A stretch of 6,712 bases of DNA from a bacterium. Lineage in GTDB: Bacteria > Cyanobacteriota > Vampirovibrionia > Gastranaerophilales > Gastranaerophilaceae. Within the stretch, counting starts at the first letter, position 1; every line of letters starts with the position of its first letter. The stretch covers positions 1 to 6,712 of the forward strand of contig JAKSUP010000079.1 of the NCBI GenBank assembly GCA_024408905.1. The letters are read 5' to 3'. The translations under genes and the position numbers were made by a program. The notes under the pieces were generated by a model. The model searched no databases, was not told where the DNA came from, and worked only from the letters and a program-made list of their open reading frames with translations. Below, in pieces: positions 1 to 5,476 of this stretch.

Positions 1-45
1 TTCATTTTTAACAAAAATTGGTATTTTATCGCAATTTGTACCCAT
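1..45 (-). CDS. N-terminal fragment of a divergent gene, product unknown
   Basis: An ATG on the minus strand (45-43) opens a frame that stays open for 15 codons to the left edge, giving MGTNCDKIPIFVKNE. It is preceded by AGAGGA (57-52 on the minus strand), six bases before the ATG, which is good Shine-Dalgarno spacing and the main reason to call it. The rest of the gene lies outside the window. The residues show no signal peptide or recognisable motif, so no function can be given. It is transcribed away from the bamA-like gene, so the 121 bp between the two starts should hold both promoters. A chance ATG after a purine-rich stretch is possible in such AT-rich DNA. Confidence 0.5.
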   Translation of the reverse strand, partial: MGTNCDKIPIFVKNE

Positions 46-100
46 AAATTATCCTCTTAATTATATAAAGTATTTTTATTAAAAAAAATTGCCTAAAATT

Positions 101-129
101 TTGTAAATTTGTAGTCACATATATATATT
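101..129 (+). promoter_or_regulatory. Candidate sigma-70-type promoter for the bamA cluster
   Basis: TTGTAA (101-106) and TATATT (124-129) are separated by 17 bases and resemble -35 and -10 boxes. Transcription would begin around 136, about 20 bases upstream of the GGAG ribosome-binding site at 156-159. That fits translation from the TTG at 167 and not from the ATG at 131, which would lie upstream of the start site. AT-rich DNA yields such matches by chance, so this is a weak call. Confidence 0.3.
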
Positions 130-155
130 TATGTTAGAATTTAGTTATACATTTT

Positions 156-159
156 GGAG
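156..159 (+). promoter_or_regulatory. Ribosome-binding site that decides the bamA start
   Basis: GGAG lies seven bases before an in-frame TTG at 167-169, which is near-ideal spacing. The upstream in-frame ATG at 131 is preceded only by alternating A and T, with no Shine-Dalgarno match. An ATG at 163 is closer to the GGAG but is out of frame and stops after nine codons. Confidence 0.55.
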
Positions 160-166
160 CGAATGC

Positions 167-2116
167 TTGTTAAAATATTTGAATATATATAAAAAGTTAA
201 TAATATTTTCTATAGCTTGGGGGATACTTATGGTATCTCAGTTTGCTTGCGCTGAAGATGATAAAACTGTTCAAGATGTTACAATACAAGATATTGAAAG
301 CCAAGAAATCACCGAACAAGAAGTTATGGAAGCGGACATGGATGAAATCGATGCCTCAAGCGTTTCATATATTAACGATATAGAAATTTTAGGGGCAAAC
401 ATTATTAAACCCGAAAGCATTTTAAAGAAAATGACGTTGCAAAAGGGCAGTTTATATGACAAAGACATCATGCAACAGGATTTAAAAACCATTTACAGGA
501 TGGGTTATTTTACAGAAAGAATGAAAGCTATTCCTGTAAAAAATTCAAATGGTACAATTTCTTTGAAAATAATTTTGGAGGAAAACATACCGGTTACCGA
601 TTTTACTATAGAAGGGAATACGGCTCTTTCCAATCAAGAAATTATACAATACTTACTACCTTTAAAAGGAAAACCTCAAAACATTTCTGCAATTAATAAA
701 GCTGTTGAAAGTATAAATGAATATTACTATCAAAAAGGCTACATACTTTCAAAGATTGATTCTATCTATGATGATCCGGACGGTGTTCTTAATATATCCG
801 TAACCGAAGGCAAAATTAATAAAATAATGATTGCCGGAAATGAAAAAACAAAAGACTATGTTATAGAGCGTAACATAATGACAGAGCCGGGTGCTGTCTA
901 TAATGAAAATCAAATCAAGCAAGACTTAATAAGGTTGTACTCTACACAGGCATTCAAAGACGTCAACAGAACAGTCGAAATATCAGAAGAAAATCCTGAT
1001 GCATACGACGTTACAATCGAACTAAAAGAACAACGAACAGCGTCCGTTTCCCTGGGTGGTGGTATAGATTCTGCAACAGGTGTTTTTGGCTCGGTCGGTA
1101 TTTCGGATAACAATTTTAGAGGTTTAAATCAGAGAGTGTCTCTTACAGGCATGGTTGGTTCCGGTGTCTTAATGAGTGACGCATCCATCAAAAGTCACAT
1201 TAACTATCAAGCTGAATTGAGTTTCTTTGAACCTCATTTTCTAAACGCAGATAATTCGTTAATGAGTAAGATTTATTTCAGAGACTTAGGCAGCTACCAA
1301 GTTCCACTTGCATTAGAACGCAGAATAGGCGTTGAAAGTACTCTGGCTCACAGATTAGCTATTAATCCTCGCATGTCATCAACATTGACGGTAGGAATTG
1401 AACATATCAATTTAGAAGAAGGCGCAAAGAATGACATAAGAGATTTGTATTGGCGTCACGGATATGATATAGCAGAGCGTTCAAAAGAATTAACCGGAGG
1501 ACTATTCTTGAAAATCGCTCCCGGACTTGCTTATGATTCAAGAGACAATACGCTTAACCCTCGGCATGGTGCGTTAGCATCTGTAAGATATGAAGAAGCG
1601 TTTGGATTAGACGGATTTGGAAAAACAAACGGACGTTTAATCGGTATGGCAAAACGCTATATACCTATTGCAAAGAAATCATCTTTGACATTCACAGGAC
1701 GTGGTGGAATGAAAATCCATGGCGAAAATATGCCTGAAATTATGGCATTTAGGTTAGGTGGTCCGTATACAATCAGAGGTTATAAGGTAAATGGTGTAGG
1801 TACAGGTACTTCATTTATTATGGGTTCTGCAGAACTTGCAACGCCAATCCCATTTGTGGATAGATTAAAAGTTAATTTCTTACAAAATTTACGATTAACA
1901 TTCTGGGTTGATGCAGGTAAAGTATTTAACCCTACAATCGCAAGTAAAATATATGACAGACCGGAACAAGCTATTACAGCCGGTGTCGGTCTGAAGATAA
2001 ATATACCTGGTGTAGGTCCGTTATCAGTTGACTATGGTTTCCCACTTACAAATTGTGGACCTAATGGAAACTCTAACGGGTACTTCACTTTCGGTGTAGG
2101 TGATATGATGTATTAA
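167..2116 (+). CDS. bamA: Outer membrane protein assembly factor BamA (Omp85 family, three POTRA domains)
   Basis: Omp85/BamA proteins sit in the outer membrane and fold and insert beta-barrel proteins. From the TTG start the product has 649 residues. It begins with a signal peptide (1-29, hydrophobic core LIIFSIAWGILMV, cleavage after ACA), followed by a strongly acidic linker (30-66). Three POTRA repeats follow at about 67-139, 141-216 and 217-288. The C-terminal barrel (about 291-649) carries the family signature YDSRDNTLNPRHG (456-468) and an IRGY motif (536-539) at the position of the VRGF/Y loop-6 motif, and it ends in an aromatic residue. E. coli BamA is about 810 residues with five POTRAs; three resembles cyanobacterial Omp85. 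The ATG at 131 would add 12 residues ahead of the basic signal-peptide start and has no ribosome-binding site. A skp-like gene follows after 21 nt, supporting a role in outer-membrane assembly. A TamA or other Omp85 paralogue is less likely but not excluded. Confidence 0.9.
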   Translation: MLKYLNIYKKLIIFSIAWGILMVSQFACAEDDKTVQDVTIQDIESQEITEQEVMEADMDEIDASSVSYINDIEILGANIIKPESILKKMTLQKGSLYDKDIMQQDLKTIYRMGYFTERMKAIPVKNSNGTISLKIILEENIPVTDFTIEGNTALSNQEIIQYLLPLKGKPQNISAINKAVESINEYYYQKGYILSKIDSIYDDPDGVLNISVTEGKINKIMIAGNEKTKDYVIERNIMTEPGAVYNENQIKQDLIRLYSTQAFKDVNRTVEISEENPDAYDVTIELKEQRTASVSLGGGIDSATGVFGSVGISDNNFRGLNQRVSLTGMVGSGVLMSDASIKSHINYQAELSFFEPHFLNADNSLMSKIYFRDLGSYQVPLALERRIGVESTLAHRLAINPRMSSTLTVGIEHINLEEGAKNDIRDLYWRHGYDIAERSKELTGGLFLKIAPGLAYDSRDNTLNPRHGALASVRYEEAFGLDGFGKTNGRLIGMAKRYIPIAKKSSLTFTGRGGMKIHGENMPEIMAFRLGGPYTIRGYKVNGVGTGTSFIMGSAELATPIPFVDRLKVNFLQNLRLTFWVDAGKVFNPTIASKIYDRPEQAITAGVGLKINIPGVGPLSVDYGFPLTNCGPNGNSNGYFTFGVGDMMY

Positions 2117-2137
2117 TAAAATGATATAGGAGGTTTT

Positions 2138-2584
2138 ATGAAAAACTTTAAAATTAGTATTTTGGCTTTGAGTTTGTTTGCTACAATCGGAATTGCTAAT
2201 GCAGGTGGTGTTGGCTATATTGACTATGCAAAAGTTATTGATAACTATGCTTATGCAAAACAAGTTACAAAAGAAATTGATGCTAAAGGTTTGGAAATGC
2301 AACAATATTTAGTTGATAAAGAAAAAGAATACAAATCATTAGATACACCGTTAAAAAAACAATCTTTTGAAGAAAGAACTTCTGCTGAATTTAAAACAAA
2401 AGAAGCAGCATATGTTGCATTAAAAGAAAAAAGAGAACAAGAAGTTTATACAAAAATTAAAGAAGCAGCAAAAGCTGTAATGGTTGAACAAAAACTTGAT
2501 GCTATTATGGATCAAAGAGGTGTTTTTGTCGGTGGCATTGATATTACTGATAGTGTTATAAATAAATTGAAAGGCTTAAAATAA
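2138..2584 (+). CDS. skp: OmpH/Skp family periplasmic chaperone
   Basis: Skp-type proteins are periplasmic holdase chaperones that keep unfolded outer-membrane proteins soluble until BamA takes them; in known members three subunits form a jellyfish-shaped trimer. This 148-residue product (E. coli Skp precursor 161) begins with a clear signal peptide (1-22, cleavage after ANA). The mature protein opens with the family's short first strand, VGYIDYAKVIDNY (25-37). A long charged helical section rich in K, E and A (about 40-120) would form the tentacles. It ends with the family-typical IMDQRGVFVGGIDITDSVI (124-142). The start is secure: a perfect AGGAGGT (2128-2134) precedes the ATG. The gene lies 21 nt after the bamA-like gene, the usual bamA-skp pairing. 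Sequence conservation in this family is low, so the call rests on architecture, end motifs and context. Confidence 0.87.
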   Translation: MKNFKISILALSLFATIGIANAGGVGYIDYAKVIDNYAYAKQVTKEIDAKGLEMQQYLVDKEKEYKSLDTPLKKQSFEERTSAEFKTKEAAYVALKEKREQEVYTKIKEAAKAVMVEQKLDAIMDQRGVFVGGIDITDSVINKLKGLK

Positions 2585-2587
2585 ACA

Positions 2588-3916
2588 ATGCGAATTGTCG
2601 ATTTAATTGAAAAGAAAAAACATGGCGAAAAACATTCTAAAGAGGAAATTCAATTTTTAATTGATTCTCTAATGAATGGCACTGCTGCAGATTACCAAAT
2701 ATCTGCTTGGCTCATGGCTGTTTATTTTAATGGTTTGACTGAAGAGGAAACAGCAATTTTAACTGAATGTATGATTAAGTCAGGTGAAGTCGTAGATTTT
2801 GGAGAATTGGCAGATTCAATAATCGACAAACATTCTACAGGTGGAGTTGGGGACAAAGTTACAATAACCTTAATTCCTTTGTTGGCTGCGGCAGGAGTGC
2901 CAGTTGCAAAGCTTTCAGGCAGAGGACTCGGGCATACCGGAGGAACAATTGATAAACTGGAATCAATACCGGGATTTAACACTAATCTAACTATTGATGA
3001 ACTTATAAAACAAGTAAAGAAAATCAATGTGGCAATTGGCGCACAGACTCAAAATCTCACTCCTGCAGATGGACAATTATACGCAGTAAGGGATGTCACT
3101 TCAACAGTCGACAGTATGCCATTAATAGCCTCATCAGTTGTTTCAAAAAAAATAGCATCCGGCGCTAATAATATCGTTCTTGATGTTAAGTACGGATCAG
3201 GTGCTTTTATGAAAACAGCAGAAGATGCAGTTAAATTATCGAAATTAATGGTTAAAATCGGTAAATTATTAAACAAAAGCATTACTGCAGTTATAACATC
3301 TATGGAAGAACCTCTGGGAAGAGCTGTTGGGAACTCTGTAGAAATTATTGAATCAATTGAATTTTTGAAAGGCAATATTACAGAAGGCGATATTCATGAT
3401 TTGACATATTCGTTTGCCACAATTGCACTTATGCAGCTTGGTAGATATGACAATGAAAACGATGCTATGAACTATTTAAAAGAAATTATCACGAGTGGAA
3501 AAGCGCTTGAAAAATTCAGAGAACTCATAAAAGAACAAGGTGGGAATCCTGAAATAGTTGATAATTATGATTTGTTTGAAATACCTAAATACAAAATCGA
3601 ATGTAAAACTAATGCTGCAGGGTATGTTCAAAAAATTGATGCATACAAAATTGCTTATGCTTGCAAGCTTTTAGGTGCAGGGCGTGAAACAAAAAAAGAT
3701 CCAATTGATTACAGTGTAGGGATTTTCCTCAACAAAAAAAGTGGTGAGGGGGTAAATATAGGAGATGTATTGTATACAATATACTCTAACGATGAGGATA
3801 AAGCTTTTGTTGCACAAAAATATTGTGACGAAGCATATATGGTAAGCGAAAATAAACCAAATTCAAGTGATATGATATATAAAATAATCCGAGCAAGCGA
3901 GGTAGAAGATGTATAA
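2588..3916 (+). CDS. pdp: Pyrimidine-nucleoside phosphorylase (thymidine phosphorylase family)
   Basis: This cytosolic enzyme splits pyrimidine nucleosides with phosphate into free base and (deoxy)ribose-1-phosphate, a nucleoside salvage step. The 442 residues match the usual family length of about 430-440. Seen: the phosphate-binding KHSTGGVGD (81-89), the family signature SGRGLGHTGGTIDKLE (110-125), YAVRDVTSTVDSMPLIASS (165-183) and a C-terminal PYNP_C-type domain from about 340. By a constant offset of three, His82, Arg168, Ser183 and Lys187 correspond to the E. coli thymidine phosphorylase active-site residues His85, Arg171, Ser186 and Lys190. Lys108 stands where E. coli has Met111. Lysine is the residue I recall for Bacillus-type enzymes acting on both uridine and thymidine, so I prefer pdp to deoA. 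The start follows the skp stop by three bases with only a distant AAGG (2571-2574), so translational coupling is likely. The stop overlaps the next gene by 8 nt. Confidence 0.93.
   Translation: MRIVDLIEKKKHGEKHSKEEIQFLIDSLMNGTAADYQISAWLMAVYFNGLTEEETAILTECMIKSGEVVDFGELADSIIDKHSTGGVGDKVTITLIPLLAAAGVPVAKLSGRGLGHTGGTIDKLESIPGFNTNLTIDELIKQVKKINVAIGAQTQNLTPADGQLYAVRDVTSTVDSMPLIASSVVSKKIASGANNIVLDVKYGSGAFMKTAEDAVKLSKLMVKIGKLLNKSITAVITSMEEPLGRAVGNSVEIIESIEFLKGNITEGDIHDLTYSFATIALMQLGRYDNENDAMNYLKEIITSGKALEKFRELIKEQGGNPEIVDNYDLFEIPKYKIECKTNAAGYVQKIDAYKIAYACKLLGAGRETKKDPIDYSVGIFLNKKSGEGVNIGDVLYTIYSNDEDKAFVAQKYCDEAYMVSENKPNSSDMIYKIIRASEVEDV
3899..3902 (+). promoter_or_regulatory. Ribosome-binding site supporting the 3909 start
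   Basis: GAGG lies inside the end of the phosphorylase gene, six bases before the ATG at 3909. It supports that start over the in-frame ATG at 3924 (codon 6), which has only an A-rich stretch in front of it. Confidence 0.5.
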
Positions 3917-5375
3917 CAAAAAAATGCAATATGTTATTAAATCTGTACCGACAGATGACAAGCAAGCATTAGAAGATTTGTTAAATCAAATGTCTGAAGA
4001 AGGTTGGGACTTATACACAATGCATGAAATGGAGAGTGAAAACTCTATCGACTTTAATTGTATATTCATGCGTGAAAAACAAGAAGAGGATAAAACCAAT
4101 CTTGATGATATCGTCAACATTACAAGCTTTAAGTATCGTATGGAAAAAATGCTTTCTGCGCCAACAAGTCCTTATGAATCTTGTAAAGAAATTCAGGTCA
4201 AAATTTCTAATCAAAAAGATAGAATTAGAAAAATTAAGGCTCAATTAGAAAGCGATAATTTGTCTATTGATGACAAAAATAGAATTAATAACCAAATGTC
4301 AGACGAATTAAGACAATTAGAAGTTCTGAAACAATCTTTAGTTAATGAAATTTCACCGGAAACAATGTATTCTTCAATAAAAGAAGAAAAATTGACAGTT
4401 TGTTTATCCGAAGAATTGCTTGAATTAATTACAATGACTGACACAGAAAATATTCTTGCTGAAACTGTTAAAATAAGACAGAATTTGACGGAAAACTTGG
4501 GATATGTCATTCCACATATTCATTTCCACAATACTGATGAACTCGCTCAATTTGAATTTGATATAAAGGTTCATGATGTTGAGGTATTTAAGACGGTTGT
4601 ATTCCCACACTACGTTGCGTATTATAAAGACCAACTAAAGGGCTACAAAATAACAGAAGATGATGTAGTTTTAATTGACGAAATCACAGGAAAAAAATTA
4701 GTTTGGATACCACAAGAGACCGTAAAAGACTTTTGGATAAAAGGTATGACTGCTGTTGAATATATCGGAAAAGCAATTGAACACATTGCCATAAAAGAAG
4801 TTTCCGATATTATGGATTACAATGATATCAACAAATACGTTGAAATCGTATTAGAAAATAATTCGTTTTTAGTCGATAATATTATACCAGATTTTATTAC
4901 AGCAGCAGATTTAAAATACTTGTTAACTTGCTTAATAAGAGAACGAGTATCTGTAAAAAACATTGTTTATTTGTTTGAAAAAATTAATGATTATGCAAAT
5001 GAACCAACAAAAGAAGATTTGCTGGACAAAGTAAGACTAGCGTTGTCAAAATTAATTATTAAAGACTTGGCAAAGAATGGTGAATTAAAAGTTATTGAAT
5101 TTGATGACCTTACTTTAGATAAGGTTTCAGGATTCTTTGGAGAAGATGAAGAAGGTTCTGTTATAAGGATTGATGCAACTGATGTTCAAGAAATTGCCGA
5201 AGGGGTAAATAAACTGGCTAAAGCTAAAAAATTAGATAGAATTATTCTTGCCGTTCCGATGGATATAAGACATATGGTATTTGTAATACTATCTGAATTT
5301 GTTCCTGATATTATAGTTTTAGCTTGTGAAGAACTTGTTTCCGATTGCGATATTAAGTTTATAGGTAAAGTTTAA
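3909..5375 (+). CDS. Soluble FlhA/SctV-like protein: DUF4177-like domain, coiled coil, FlhA cytosolic domain
   Basis: The 488-residue product has no signal peptide or membrane segment and should be cytosolic. Residues 5-56 resemble the small DUF4177 fold (YVIKSVPT, then EEGWDLYTM at 30-38, then FNCIFMRE). Residues about 90-148 are charged and probably a helical coiled coil. From about 160 to the end it follows the cytosolic domain of FlhA, the nonameric gate ring of flagellar and type III secretion that docks chaperone-substrate complexes. Landmarks are LTVCLSEELLELI (162-174), IRQNLTENLGYVIPHI (189-204), the helical block at 298-384 with DLKYLLTCLIRERVSVKNIV (334-353) and DKVRLALSKLI (373-383), and a family-like ending, LDRIILAVPMDIRHMVF to IKFIGKV. 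The roughly 330-residue FlhA membrane domain is absent. The RIRDN-like motif of typical FlhA is replaced by HFHNTD (204-209). The gene overlaps the phosphorylase gene by 8 nt. Domain recognition is from memory of the family; the biological role is unknown. Confidence 0.8.
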   Translation: MYNKKMQYVIKSVPTDDKQALEDLLNQMSEEGWDLYTMHEMESENSIDFNCIFMREKQEEDKTNLDDIVNITSFKYRMEKMLSAPTSPYESCKEIQVKISNQKDRIRKIKAQLESDNLSIDDKNRINNQMSDELRQLEVLKQSLVNEISPETMYSSIKEEKLTVCLSEELLELITMTDTENILAETVKIRQNLTENLGYVIPHIHFHNTDELAQFEFDIKVHDVEVFKTVVFPHYVAYYKDQLKGYKITEDDVVLIDEITGKKLVWIPQETVKDFWIKGMTAVEYIGKAIEHIAIKEVSDIMDYNDINKYVEIVLENNSFLVDNIIPDFITAADLKYLLTCLIRERVSVKNIVYLFEKINDYANEPTKEDLLDKVRLALSKLIIKDLAKNGELKVIEFDDLTLDKVSGFFGEDEEGSVIRIDATDVQEIAEGVNKLAKAKKLDRIILAVPMDIRHMVFVILSEFVPDIIVLACEELVSDCDIKFIGKV

Positions 5376-5403
5376 TTATTTAAAAAAATATATATAAAGC
5401 AAT

Positions 5404-5431
5404 GAACCCGATGTTTAATAGCATCGGCTTC
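5404..5431. terminator. Candidate bidirectional terminator between convergent genes
   Basis: CCGATG (5408-5413) pairs with CATCGG (5422-5427) around an eight-base loop. The stem extends by GAA (5404-5406) with TTC (5429-5431) past one C-C mismatch. It is the only G+C-containing hairpin in the gap between the FlhA-like gene and the dikinase gene, which converge here. On the minus strand a T-rich tract with a T7 run (5388-5382) follows the stem. On the plus strand the downstream tract is less T-rich (TTAATTAATTCTCTT). It therefore looks better as a terminator for the dikinase transcript than for the bamA cluster. Confidence 0.55.
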
Positions 5432-5476
5432 CTTAATTAATTCTCTTATGGGCATATCAAATAACCACATTTACAC

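Larger units (their letters stand above)
46..166. promoter_or_regulatory. AT-rich divergent promoter region
   Basis: This non-coding stretch separates the two divergent gene starts. It is almost entirely A and T and contains an A8 run (81-88) and an alternating AT tract (119-128). It must carry initiation signals for the four-gene cluster on the plus strand and for the minus-strand gene at the left edge. No clear operator palindrome or riboswitch-like structure was seen. Confidence 0.5.

Noticed and set aside
60..65. Perfect TATAAT on the minus strand upstream of the left-edge gene
   Set aside because: A start site seven or so bases downstream would fall inside the AGAGGA ribosome-binding site, and the -35 position holds only a T run. 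It is likely a chance match in AT-rich DNA.
163..192. Nine-codon reading frame from ATG 163 overlapping the bamA start
   Set aside because: It is too close to GGAG (three bases), out of frame with bamA, and has no recognisable leader-peptide character.
236..256. Possible lipoprotein cleavage at the Cys in SQFACAEDD of the bamA signal peptide
   Set aside because: The residues before the Cys (Q-F-A) do not form a lipobox. The ACA ending fits signal peptidase I, and Omp85 proteins are not lipoproteins.
2024..2305. Minus-strand open frame of 93 codons across the bamA-skp junction
   Set aside because: It lies antisense to the end of bamA and the start of skp, both strongly supported, and shows no motif.
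2722..3375. Two minus-strand open frames (2722-3027 and 3049-3375) inside the phosphorylase gene
   Set aside because: Both are antisense to highly conserved motifs of the phosphorylase and have no family-like features.
4024..4248. Plus-strand 74-codon frame inside the FlhA-like gene
   Set aside because: It is a shifted frame of a continuous, well-supported coding region with no ribosome-binding site of note. It is not evidence of a frameshift, since the main frame is intact throughout.
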